A DNA stretch of 64,000 nt from Victivallis vadensis (GTDB lineage: Bacteria > Verrucomicrobiota > Lentisphaeria > Victivallales > Victivallaceae): positions 1 to 64,000 of the forward strand of contig NZ_QEKH01000017.1 of assembly GCF_003096415.1 (NCBI RefSeq). The letters run 5' to 3'. Position 1 is the first letter of the stretch. The number at the start of each line of letters is the position of its first letter. The position numbers were made by a program, and so were the translations under genes. Below the pieces are notes generated by a model, which saw only the letters and a list, made by a program, of their open reading frames with translations, ran no database searches and was not told the origin of the DNA. Shown here piece by piece: positions 52,030 to 60,838 of this stretch.

Positions 52030-52058
52030 ATTATATCACTCTCCCCCGGAAAAGTCAA
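52030..52058 (-). promoter_or_regulatory. promoter of the Eis-like gene
   Basis: TTGACT (52053-52058) and TATAAT (52030-52035), 17-bp spacing, minus strand. Confidence 0.75.
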
Positions 52059-52082
52059 GACGGCGGAAAATTCCCCCTCATT

Positions 52083-55000
52083 CTACCGGAGCAGCCGGAG
52101 GCCCACGATCGAATTCCAGTCGTTTCGGGAGTTGCCGCGCCCGGTGAAACGGATCCGGCGCACCGGCTGTTCCGGGAAGGTCACATCCTCGAAGCCGCGC
52201 GCCCGGCCGGAGCTTTTCCCGTCGGACACCGTGTGCCACGTCCGCCCGTCCGGCGAAACCTCCAGCCTGAAATCCGCCCGGCGGATATCGCCGTTCATCC
52301 AGTGAATTCCGACCCCACGCAACTTGATGGGCCGGAAGAGGATCGCCTCCCATTGCACTCCTTTGCCCCGCGCCGCCCAGTAGCCGCGCTGCCGCTCCGG
52401 CGACAGCAGGTTCATCCGGTCCTCGCGCGACATCGGCGCCGTGGATTCGATCCGGAAGATTTCGCCGCCCGGCCGCCCTGCTTCGCCTTTCTCCAGCGAC
52501 ACGCACCGCGAAGCCAGGTCCGCAAAGCCATCGCAGCGCAGGAAGTCCGCCAGCGGCTCCCACGGCAGATACCATTCGCCGCCGATCACCCGCGCAGCGG
52601 CGGGGATATTCAACGTTACTCCATTCAATATCAAAGAGTTCACTCCTTCCGTCCACACGGATTCATCCTGATCGCAGCGCAGTTTCAGGGTACTGCCGGA
52701 GTATTCCGGCACCGTCCCGGTCCGCGCCGCCAGCTCCCGCACCGGGATCAGCAAGGTTCCCCGCTCCTCCACGACCGGCAGCTTCGAGACCGGAGAATTG
52801 TTCAGTGTCAACTGCCCTTCCGGTTCCCGGACCTCGGCTGCTTCCCACGCCGGGACCGCAAGTTCCAGACAGCCGTCAACCTGTTGCGGCTTCAACAGAT
52901 AGCTCCCCTGCCCGCCGTCGAACGCCGCCGTGCCGTCTCCCTGTTTCACCGTGAAGTTGAATGAATCGCCTCCCGGCGTCGTGACATTCCAGAATCCCGG
53001 CTGCAGCGAAGTCAGCAACACCCGCGTTTTCCCCTCCGGGACCGCGAGTTGAAACTCCTCCTTGACCTCCCTGCCGTCAGCGGGAAGCATCACCGCCCAA
53101 TCGGCCACGGTCACCAGCCGCACCCTGCCCTGTTCCGACAGTTCGCACGGCAGTGGCTCATTCCGGCCGTTCGCCAACTGGATCACGGTCAGGAAGTCGT
53201 CGCACAACCGCATCTCTTTCGGAGAGAACATGGTGCGGAATCCGTTCGCCTCCGGCTTCGCGGCATTCGGAGGCGGATACGATTTGCCGAACACCTGATC
53301 GGCACCGACGATTTCAACCGTGCGTCCGGCGGCGGCGGGCTTGAGCATCTGCACGTGCATCGTGCCGGTCCGCCCCGCCGTGGTGCGGCGGTGCAGCAGT
53401 CCGTCCGCGGTCAGCTCCGGCTTGCCCAATGTATTGATCTGCCAGTACTTCCGAAACTCCGGCTTCGCGGAAACCATGCGGTCAGCGACGATCAGCGCCG
53501 CCGGATGGCTGCGGTTTTCGAAATTCAGGAACACGAAGCTCCGCACATACGACCTGACTTTCGCGGAGTAGGCCGCCGCGAGGTCCACCGAAAAAACCCC
53601 GTACACCGGTCGCCCCCGCGACGGCCCGAAGCCGGAAAACAGCACCTCGCCCGCCCGGTTTTCAGCCCGGTGCAGCATCTCATCGAGATTGGCCGGGCTG
53701 TACAGCACAAACCGCTGGCCGCCGTCGTTGAATGCGCCGAACGGCACCTTTTCCGCCGGATCGACGCAGAGCATCACATTCTTGGAAACCGATCGCTTGT
53801 TCACGTTATAGTCGTGCGGCACCCCGTAGAACACGTACTGTCCGAGGTCGGCGGCCTGTATGCCCCGGTAGTAGAGCTGAAACGCGCCGCCCGCCGCGTG
53901 CTGGTGGCCGCCGAAGTGGAGGCCGCCGCCGCGCATCTCGGCCACCACGTCGCCGGAGAGCGGCCCGGCGTTCCAGCCGGTCCGGACCGTCAGCGAACCG
54001 AGCCATCTGCCGGTATCCCGCGCCAGCGGCAGTCCGGCGGCCGAAGGTTCGGCTTTCAGCGCCGGGTCGTTCAGCAGCAAAAACAGCACCGGATCATTCC
54101 GCCAGCCTCCCTGCCGCCAGAACTCCCCTTTCATCACCGGGTCGGCCGCATAGGTATAGTCCAGCAGCGCCGTCGCGGGAAAACTCCAGTATGCGCCGCC
54201 GAGGATGCCGTCGCCGTCGCGCAGCAGTTCACCGTCGGGCAACCGCGCCTGAATCCAGAAGCGCCCGACCGACTTGATGTTGGGCGCGAACTGCTCTTTG
54301 CCGCTCATCCGCCGCAGCAGCCACGCCGCATGCAGCTCCCAGCCGAAACGGTAGGAGCCGTAGCCGACGCCCTGGTTGTGGCGCGGCGACTCGTACTCCA
54401 CCTTGCGCATCGGAATCAGCTCCTCGAAAAGCCGGTAGGCGCAGTAGCGGTACGGCTCGTCGTCCTCGCCGTAAAACGCGATCCCCATCGCCAGCAGGTC
54501 ACGGTTCAATTGCGCCTCGTTGCCGTGGCCGTTCGTCACCGGCTGCCGGAAGGGAGGCCAGCCGATCTCCATGCCGTCGGCAAACTCCAACAACTTTTCC
54601 CGGAAGAACTTGCGTTCGGCCGGGGTCAGCAGCTCGTAACACCAGTCGTAGACCAGCGACGACAAATAGATCGTTTCGCCCAGCTCGCGCGCCACATCGA
54701 GCATATTGCCGAAACTCACATGCGCCAGATAGGAGCCGGCCAGCTCCGCCGCCTCCCGCCCCCGTTCGCGGCCGCCGCCCATCAGGAACACGAACGCCTT
54801 GTTCGCCGCCGCCTTCAGCACCGCCGGCTCCGGCGTGACTTCGCGGCCCGAATCGGCCTTGAACGCGACCGGTTTCGCCGCCTCGCGCCGGATGAACTCC
54901 CACGCGGCGCGGTTTTCCGGCGCGGTCAGGTTCGCCCGCACCTGCGGCAGCGACTCCGGCGTGACCCACAACCTCGGATGCGCCTTGCCCGGAACGACCT

Positions 55001-56012
55001 GCGGCCGGTATTGCGCCGCTTTCGCCGGGGCGGCGGCAGGCCGATAGCGGACCGCTTCCAGATAGCCGATCCGCAGCCCGGCGGGAAGCCGGAGGGTGAA
55101 ACACTGCTTCTTCCCGGTCAGTCCGAATCTGCCGAGCTCGTTGCGCCATGCCGGGACCTGAATCCACGGCGAATAGGCGACCCGCCGGGTCGGCACGCCA
55201 CCGTCAATGGCCAGCTCCACCATCAGCGAATCGTACTTGGTCCGCCCCTTGCGCATCAATTCCGCGCCGCGCTCGTCGGTGCCGGAACACAGAAACAGCT
55301 GATAGCGGCCCGGCTCCGGCGCGGCGAATTCAAACGTGACTTCGCCGGAGTTGCCGCCCGCTTCGGCCGCAACCGCCTTGCCGCCCGGAAAACGGCTGTC
55401 GTCAATAAGTTGCGCATTCTCGCCCATTCGCCCGCCCGCCGCCGGCAGCCGTACCGTCGAGGGAGTGCGGATTTCGACCGGCTCCGGGAACGGTTCCGCC
55501 GAGCGTTCCAGCCGGTAATTGCGCGCCAGCAGTGCGCCGGTCGGAGCCCGGTGCGAATAGAGGTACACCTCCATGCCGGCGGTTTTCTCCGGCACCCGTC
55601 CGGTCAGGGTCACCTGCCGCCACTCCATGTCGGAAGCGTGAATCCGCTGCTGTACCCACGCTCCGCCCGGCAGGAAAGAGAACTGCAGAAAAAACGGCGC
55701 GCCGTTCCTGTCCTCAACTCCCTGCGGCCGTTTGACTTCAATTGAGGCTTTGTAATATTCACCCGGCCTGACCCTATAACGTTTCACGATGCCGATTTCG
55801 CCATCGTCGCGGTCGTCGACCAGCTTCAGGACTTTCCGGCCGCCGTCGGTTGCGAAGGAGCGGCTGCCGCCGAGCTTCTCCCGGCCCGGATAAGCGGCAA
55901 ACCCCGGCGGCACCGCCGCGGCGTTTCCGGCGGAAAATTCGTTCCGGTCAATCACTTCCGCCGCCGCAAGCACGCCGCACAGTAACGCCGCCGTCAGAAT
56001 GAACAATCGCAT
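52083..56012 (-). CDS. large secreted heparinase II/III-type lyase with C-terminal binding domains (1309 aa)
   Basis: Signal peptide (MRLFILTAALLCGVLAAAE). About residues 20-330 hold carbohydrate-binding jelly rolls (FAAPEPGRYQLFLCSGTDER). About 370-900 is the alpha-toroid plus heparinase II/III beta-domain (LVYDWCYELLTPAERKFFRE, HFGGHQHAAGGAFQLYYRG). About 1070-1180 resembles the copper-amine-oxidase N-terminal domain found in surface proteins (GTLLIPVRELAARTGTVPEY). The last ~140 residues are F5/8-type discoidin (FRLEVSPDGRTWHTV, VRRIRFTGRG). GAGGAG precedes the ATG at 56012. Last gene of an operon with a regulator, a symporter and a pseudopilin; it would release unsaturated uronides for the symporter. 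Confidence 0.85.
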   Translation of the reverse strand: MRLFILTAALLCGVLAAAEVIDRNEFSAGNAAAVPPGFAAYPGREKLGGSRSFATDGGRKVLKLVDDRDDGEIGIVKRYRVRPGEYYKASIEVKRPQGVEDRNGAPFFLQFSFLPGGAWVQQRIHASDMEWRQVTLTGRVPEKTAGMEVYLYSHRAPTGALLARNYRLERSAEPFPEPVEIRTPSTVRLPAAGGRMGENAQLIDDSRFPGGKAVAAEAGGNSGEVTFEFAAPEPGRYQLFLCSGTDERGAELMRKGRTKYDSLMVELAIDGGVPTRRVAYSPWIQVPAWRNELGRFGLTGKKQCFTLRLPAGLRIGYLEAVRYRPAAAPAKAAQYRPQVVPGKAHPRLWVTPESLPQVRANLTAPENRAAWEFIRREAAKPVAFKADSGREVTPEPAVLKAAANKAFVFLMGGGRERGREAAELAGSYLAHVSFGNMLDVARELGETIYLSSLVYDWCYELLTPAERKFFREKLLEFADGMEIGWPPFRQPVTNGHGNEAQLNRDLLAMGIAFYGEDDEPYRYCAYRLFEELIPMRKVEYESPRHNQGVGYGSYRFGWELHAAWLLRRMSGKEQFAPNIKSVGRFWIQARLPDGELLRDGDGILGGAYWSFPATALLDYTYAADPVMKGEFWRQGGWRNDPVLFLLLNDPALKAEPSAAGLPLARDTGRWLGSLTVRTGWNAGPLSGDVVAEMRGGGLHFGGHQHAAGGAFQLYYRGIQAADLGQYVFYGVPHDYNVNKRSVSKNVMLCVDPAEKVPFGAFNDGGQRFVLYSPANLDEMLHRAENRAGEVLFSGFGPSRGRPVYGVFSVDLAAAYSAKVRSYVRSFVFLNFENRSHPAALIVADRMVSAKPEFRKYWQINTLGKPELTADGLLHRRTTAGRTGTMHVQMLKPAAAGRTVEIVGADQVFGKSYPPPNAAKPEANGFRTMFSPKEMRLCDDFLTVIQLANGRNEPLPCELSEQGRVRLVTVADWAVMLPADGREVKEEFQLAVPEGKTRVLLTSLQPGFWNVTTPGGDSFNFTVKQGDGTAAFDGGQGSYLLKPQQVDGCLELAVPAWEAAEVREPEGQLTLNNSPVSKLPVVEERGTLLIPVRELAARTGTVPEYSGSTLKLRCDQDESVWTEGVNSLILNGVTLNIPAAARVIGGEWYLPWEPLADFLRCDGFADLASRCVSLEKGEAGRPGGEIFRIESTAPMSREDRMNLLSPERQRGYWAARGKGVQWEAILFRPIKLRGVGIHWMNGDIRRADFRLEVSPDGRTWHTVSDGKSSGRARGFEDVTFPEQPVRRIRFTGRGNSRNDWNSIVGLRLLR

Positions 56013-56025
56013 GGCTCCTCCTCTC

Positions 56026-56754
56026 CTACCGCCGGGGCAGATAGAATTCGACCGCCTCCGCGTCGGCGGCATTGTAGCCGGGCAGATACCCCCTGCGGTA
56101 GCCGACATGCCCGTCCGCGTACAGGATGTTCAGGCCGTTATTGTGGACGGCCGGCAGTTTGGTCGCCTCGGTAATATAGTAATAGTTGACCTTGTTGCCC
56201 AGATAGTCCTTGTTCAGCGACCAGTAGCCGTCGCAGGCCAGAAACAGCTTGGTCGGATTCTTGATCCGGTTGAACTTGCCGGTTTCCGGCGAGAAGTAGC
56301 CGGCCACCACCTGTCCGGGATCGGCGCTGCCCGCACTGCCGGAAATGTTGATTCCGTAACTGCCGAAAATCCGTCCCGTGCTCGGCCAGTTGTATTCGGC
56401 GTACTTCTCGACCGTCATCGACGGACACTGGAAAATCTTCGGATACACGTTGATCCGTCCCGATTCGCTCCCCTGCACGAACAGGTCCGCCTGCCCCATA
56501 TACGGGGCGATCAGGTGATACCACGACCAGATTCTGGACCACTTCTCCCCGTAGGCCCCATAAGGAATGCAGTCGCGGTTGTCACCGCCGTACTGCGACA
56601 TCCCCAGCCCGATCTGCTTCAGGACGCCGGTACATCCGATCGCCCGGGCGCTTTCGCGCGCCTTGTTCAACGCCGGCAGCAGCATCGCAGCGAGAATCGC
56701 GATTATCGCAATCACGACGAGCAGCTCGATAAGGGTGAAATTGCACTTTTTCAT
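56026..56754 (-). CDS. pseudopilin-like protein (prepilin N-terminus, H-x9-DG C-terminus)
   Basis: 242 aa. [20 protein letters not shown] is the prepilin signal; [12 protein letters not shown] gives H-x9-DG. It lies between the symporter (6 bp) and the heparinase gene (13 bp). The N-terminal coding DNA again matches the other copies more closely than the rest of the gene. Confidence 0.92.
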   Translation of the reverse strand: MKKCNFTLIELLVVIAIIAILAAMLLPALNKARESARAIGCTGVLKQIGLGMSQYGGDNRDCIPYGAYGEKWSRIWSWYHLIAPYMGQADLFVQGSESGRINVYPKIFQCPSMTVEKYAEYNWPSTGRIFGSYGINISGSAGSADPGQVVAGYFSPETGKFNRIKNPTKLFLACDGYWSLNKDYLGNKVNYYYITEATKLPAVHNNGLNILYADGHVGYRRGYLPGYNAADAEAVEFYLPRR

Positions 56755-56760
56755 GACCGG

Positions 56761-58545
56761 TTACCTTTCCATTAACTTGTCTGCAATACAGGGAACACTC
56801 GAAACCTTTTCCGCTTCCGCCTCGCGCTTCGTCCTTCCGGCCCGGACCATCACACCGCCGCAGAGCAGCATAAACGCCGCCAGTACCAGCGGACAGACTA
56901 CGCCGAACCGGTCCCGCGCCGCCAGCGCCAGCAGCGCGACCAGCGCGCCGATCACCAGCGAGAAAATACCGAGCAGCTTCAACTGCTTCAGGTCGTTGGC
57001 CTTGCCGACCTCCTTTTCAAAATCCACCGGACGGTTCATCGTCGCAAAAAACTCCTCGACCTGCCGGTCGTATTCGGGCGCGTTTCCGCCCGCCCACAGC
57101 ATCGAACCGAGAAACCCGGCGGTGCCGGCCAGCCATACGCCGACGATCTGCCACTGGAAGGGCCAGCGCACTCCGAAAAGTTCCGGGCTGAAAAACGCGA
57201 TGCCCGAGACCAGGAAACCGCAGCCGATCGAACTCATCGCCGCCCAGCGCGGACAGCGGCGGATCATCATCCCCCACAGCAGCGGCACCGCCATCGGCGT
57301 CCCCAGCAGCGCGGTCACCGTCAGCATCAGGTCGAACAAGCTCAGCTCCTTTTTCAGCGAAAAGAGCAGCGCCGCGCCGATGCACAGGAAACCGAAGAAG
57401 AAGCTGAAGAGCTTTCCCATCCGCAGCAGCGACTCCTCCGAACGCTCCCGCAGCCGGAACAGCGCCTTCGCCACCGGGTAGACATTCATCACGAAAACCG
57501 ACGAGCAGCCGTTGATGCCCACGTCCAGCGAACTGATGCTCGCCGCGAACATCGCGACCGCCATCAGCCCGATCATGCCGGGCGGCAGCAGATTCATGCA
57601 GGCGACCGCGAACGCCGACTCCTGCGGATTGCTCAACTGGGTCATCGCCGTCACCTGGTCCGCGTAGAAGAGCCGCCCGACTATCGGCGGCAGGAACCAG
57701 ATGATGCACCCGGCCAGCATCAGGACCATCGACAGCAGCGCGGCCTTTTTCGCCTCTTTGCCGTCCTTCACCGAAAAGTAGCGCCCGGCCGCGCCGAGGT
57801 TGTTCGCGGTCAGCGTGCAGTTGAGCAGCATCGCCCCCGCCCAGAACCAGGTGTACGCGCCGTTGAACCGCTCCGGGGAGTTGATGATCGAGTAATCCGA
57901 GTTCAGTCCCTGCTGCTCAATCAGTTCAAACAGTCCGGAGAATCCCCCGGTTTTGATCAGGCACAGCCCGCCGACCAGCAGCGTCAGCCCCATCATGATC
58001 AGGCACTGCACGAAGTCGGTCGCCATGATCGCCCAGCGTCCGCCGATCACCGAGTAGAAGATCATCACCGCCCCGACGGTCACGATCAGCAACTGCATGT
58101 TGAGCCGGAACACCGACGAGATGAAGATCGCCAGCGAATAGAGCAGCATCGCGCTGCCGATGATGCCGGAAGGAAAGCTGATCCATGCGTAGAACTGTTC
58201 GGTCATCCGTCCGAAGCGGTCGCGCAGCACCTCCGGCCCCGCCGTGCGGCGCAGCTGCCGGAACCGGGCCGCGAAATAGAGATAATTCACCAGATAGCCG
58301 AGCGCGTTGCCGACGTAGATCACCAGAATGCTCCAGCCCGCCTCGTAGACCGCCCCGGCGGCGCCGGTGAAGGTATAGGCGCTGATGCCCGCCACGAAAC
58401 TGCTGACGCCGACCAGCCACCAGGTGCCTCGCGCACCGCCCTTGAAGTAGTCGCCGACGTTGGCGTTGAAGGTGCGGAACACCAGCCCGATCGAGATCAG
58501 CACCGCGAAGTAGACGCCGATCACCACGTATTCCAGAGTGTCCAT
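56761..58545 (-). CDS. sodium:solute symporter (SSS family)
   Basis: 594 aa, about 13-14 membrane helices. DYFKGGARGTWWLVGVSSF near the N-terminus is the conserved SSS region, and SISSLDVGINGCSSVFVMNV a later one. A longer, partly hydrophilic C-terminus than in the other SSS protein of the window (ATMNRPVDFEKEVGKANDLK between helices). The ATG overlaps the regulator stop (TGATG), with AAAGGA upstream; longer in-frame starts lie inside the regulator gene. Probably imports the product of the heparinase-type lyase. Confidence 0.9.
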   Translation of the reverse strand: MDTLEYVVIGVYFAVLISIGLVFRTFNANVGDYFKGGARGTWWLVGVSSFVAGISAYTFTGAAGAVYEAGWSILVIYVGNALGYLVNYLYFAARFRQLRRTAGPEVLRDRFGRMTEQFYAWISFPSGIIGSAMLLYSLAIFISSVFRLNMQLLIVTVGAVMIFYSVIGGRWAIMATDFVQCLIMMGLTLLVGGLCLIKTGGFSGLFELIEQQGLNSDYSIINSPERFNGAYTWFWAGAMLLNCTLTANNLGAAGRYFSVKDGKEAKKAALLSMVLMLAGCIIWFLPPIVGRLFYADQVTAMTQLSNPQESAFAVACMNLLPPGMIGLMAVAMFAASISSLDVGINGCSSVFVMNVYPVAKALFRLRERSEESLLRMGKLFSFFFGFLCIGAALLFSLKKELSLFDLMLTVTALLGTPMAVPLLWGMMIRRCPRWAAMSSIGCGFLVSGIAFFSPELFGVRWPFQWQIVGVWLAGTAGFLGSMLWAGGNAPEYDRQVEEFFATMNRPVDFEKEVGKANDLKQLKLLGIFSLVIGALVALLALAARDRFGVVCPLVLAAFMLLCGGVMVRAGRTKREAEAEKVSSVPCIADKLMER

Positions 58546-59579
58546 CACCGCGTCCTTTCCGCCGTTTTCAGCGTCCCGTTCAGGAAGATCCGCCGCGCCG
58601 GGGTCCCGGGCTGTTCGATCCGGCGGACCGCCTCCTCCATCACCAGCGCCCCCGCGTCCTGCCAGTCCAGCGCGATGGTGTCCACCGGTTCGTAGCCGGG
58701 CAGGATCAGGGATTTGCCGTCCACGCTCAGGATGCGGCGCTCGAAGCCGAGTTCGCCGCCGGTCTCCCGGTGGAACGCCCACGCCAGCACATGAAAGATC
58801 GTGCCGCTGGTCACGTAGTAGCCGCAGGAGTCGTCCCGGAGCGGTTCGCGTTCGTAGCAGTCCACGTCGGTGGAGTTGAATTCGACCACTTCGGAAGTGC
58901 CGAATTCCGCCCACCGCTCCCGGAACACATCCGCGCGCATCCGGAAGACCGGCAGTTCGTGCGACAGAATCTTCACATGGCGCATCCCGTGCTCGCGGAA
59001 GTAGTCAGCCGCCGTCTCCGCCGCGTTGAACGGATCAAGCGACAGCACCGAAAACGCCCCGCCGTAGGAGTTGCACATCTCCATTCCGACGCCGGGGCAG
59101 CAACGCGGCACCTGCCTGAGCAAACCGTCGTAGCAGCCGAGCATGATCACCGCGTTACACTGCCACGCCGACCGGTGGCGCTCGATGAAATCCGGCGTCC
59201 CGGCCTCCTCGTAAGTGGAGAAAAAGAGCCGCAGCGGCCACTTGCGCCGCGCCGCCTCCAGCTGCACGCCCCGCAGCGCGTGGGCGCAGTAGCTGTCACG
59301 CAGGTCGTCGCTGATGATGAAGACTGCGACCGAACGCTCGCCGTTCTCCGGCACGCTCCGCTTTTCCACCACGTAGGTGCCGGAGCCGTGGCGCATCTCC
59401 AGCAGCCCCTTTTCGCACAGGTATTCGATGCCGCGCCGCACCGTGCTCGGCGACACTCCGAAGCGGTTCCCCAGCTCGCGCAGCGGCATCAGCCGTTCGC
59501 CCGGCCTGAATACGCCGCCCGCGATCATCGTCTCCAGATAGTCGGTCATCTCCTGATATAAAGAGGGGGAAGTTTTCAT
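58545..59579 (-). CDS. GntR-type regulator with LacI-like sensor domain
   Basis: 344 aa. GntR winged helix at residues 10-75 (LGNRFGVSPSTVRRGIEYLC, GLLEMRHGSGTYV) and a LacI/PBP-like domain after it (SVAVFIISDDLRDSYCAHAL, FREHGMRHVKI, LPGYEPVDTIALDWQDAGAL). Leads the symporter-pseudopilin-heparinase operon and overlaps the next gene. Of two ATGs the second (59579) has a weak GGATGG before it; the first is at 59588. Inverted repeats over its promoter point to autoregulation. Confidence 0.88.
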   Translation of the reverse strand: MKTSPSLYQEMTDYLETMIAGGVFRPGERLMPLRELGNRFGVSPSTVRRGIEYLCEKGLLEMRHGSGTYVVEKRSVPENGERSVAVFIISDDLRDSYCAHALRGVQLEAARRKWPLRLFFSTYEEAGTPDFIERHRSAWQCNAVIMLGCYDGLLRQVPRCCPGVGMEMCNSYGGAFSVLSLDPFNAAETAADYFREHGMRHVKILSHELPVFRMRADVFRERWAEFGTSEVVEFNSTDVDCYEREPLRDDSCGYYVTSGTIFHVLAWAFHRETGGELGFERRILSVDGKSLILPGYEPVDTIALDWQDAGALVMEEAVRRIEQPGTPARRIFLNGTLKTAERTR

Positions 59580-59598
59580 GGCAGCCATCCAATTGATT

Positions 59599-59652
59599 CA
59601 AAGTGTTTCTTATTTCTGAATAATATTATACCAGAAAAAAACACTTTGTCAA
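59599..59652 (-). promoter_or_regulatory. promoter flanked by inverted operators for the GntR-LacI operon
   Basis: Consensus TTGACA (59647-59652) and TATAAT (59625-59630), 16-bp spacing, minus strand. CAAAGTGTTT (59599-59608) and its perfect inverse AAACACTTTG (59639-59648) lie 40 bp apart, one overlapping the -35 box and one in the early transcript. Confidence 0.7.
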
Positions 59653-59694
59653 TACCCAAACAAAATATTTTTCAAATCTTTTTCAAACTCTCCC

Positions 59695-59722
59695 TTGATT
59701 TTATCCTTCAAGCTGTTATCTT
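59695..59722 (+). promoter_or_regulatory. candidate promoter of the epimerase-DapA-like operon
   Basis: TTGATT (59695-59700) and TATCTT (59717-59722), 16-bp spacing; AAGGAG precedes the start codon at 59789. Confidence 0.45.
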
Positions 59723-59788
59723 GATAAAAGAAAACAAACGGTTGGTTTTAAATAACGGTTTCACAAGAAACGGCAAGGAGAAACGGCA

Positions 59789-60829
59789 ATGCGGTATTCG
59801 GATGCGATCCGGTCGGAACAGGAACTTGAAGAACTGCTTTCCACCCCCTCCCCCGCCCTGATCGAAATGATGAAACGCCTCGACGGCGACCTGATGATTC
59901 TCGGCATCGCCGGGAAGATGGGCCTGACGATGGGACGGCGCGCGGCGCGGGCGATCGAACTCGCGGGCGTGAAGAAGAAGGTGGTCGGCGTCTCCCGCTT
60001 CAGCAAGCCCGCCGACCGCGAAAAACTCGAAGCGTGGGGCATCGAAACCATCCCATGCGACCTGCTCGACCGCGAACAAGTCCGCAAGCTGCCGCGGGTT
60101 GCGAACGTGGTTTTCATGGCGGGGCGCAAGTTCGGCACCGACGGCTCCGAGGAGCTGACCTGGGCGATGAACACCCTCGTGCCGGGCAATGTGGTCGAGC
60201 ACTTCAAAGCCTCCCGGATCGTCGCGTTTTCCACCGGCTGCGTCTACCCGCTGGTCGGTCCTGAAACCGGCGGCTGCACCGAGGCGGTACTCCCCGCCCC
60301 GGTCGGAGAGTATTCGCAATCCTGCCTCGGCCGGGAGCGGATCTTCCAGCACGGCGCGAAGGCGTTCGGCACCAAAGTGTTGCTGTTCCGGCTGAACTAC
60401 GCGATAGACCTGCGCTACGGCGTGCTGCACGACATCGCGCGACAGGTCTGGAACAATGAGCCGGTCACCGACAGCGTCGGCCATTTCAACGTGATCTGGC
60501 AGGGCGACGCGAACGACGCCGCGCTGCGCAGCCTCGAACTCGCCGCCTCCCCCGCCGCCGTGCTGAACGTGACCGGCCCCGAAACCGCCTCGCTGCGTTC
60601 CATCGCGGAGCAGCTCGGCAAACTCATGGGCCGGGAGGTCCGCTACGCGCACGACGGGTTCGGCTCCGGGAGCTGCTATCTGAACAACGCCGCGAAGATG
60701 GCCGACCTTTTCGGCTACCCGTCGGTGCCGCTGGCCCGGATGATCCGGTGGCAGGCGGAGTGGTTCAAAAACGGCGGTTCCTCGCTCGGCAAACCGACCC
60801 ATTTTGAAGTCAACAACGGCAAATTCTGA
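59789..60829 (+). CDS. NAD-dependent epimerase/dehydratase family protein
   Basis: 346 aa, extended short-chain dehydrogenase fold. Nucleotide motif LMILGIAGKMGLTMGRRAAR; the later STGCVYPLVGP and GEYSQSCLGRE regions stand where the Ser/Tyr-xxx-Lys active site is normally found, but the Tyr-x3-Lys is not intact (YSQSC). NVTGPETASLRSIAEQLG follows. It may be a sugar dehydratase or a uronate reductase/epimerase with altered catalysis. Gap of 9 bp to a DapA-like gene. Confidence 0.8.
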   Translation: MRYSDAIRSEQELEELLSTPSPALIEMMKRLDGDLMILGIAGKMGLTMGRRAARAIELAGVKKKVVGVSRFSKPADREKLEAWGIETIPCDLLDREQVRKLPRVANVVFMAGRKFGTDGSEELTWAMNTLVPGNVVEHFKASRIVAFSTGCVYPLVGPETGGCTEAVLPAPVGEYSQSCLGRERIFQHGAKAFGTKVLLFRLNYAIDLRYGVLHDIARQVWNNEPVTDSVGHFNVIWQGDANDAALRSLELAASPAAVLNVTGPETASLRSIAEQLGKLMGREVRYAHDGFGSGSCYLNNAAKMADLFGYPSVPLARMIRWQAEWFKNGGSSLGKPTHFEVNNGKF

Positions 60830-60838
60830 GGTATTCCC

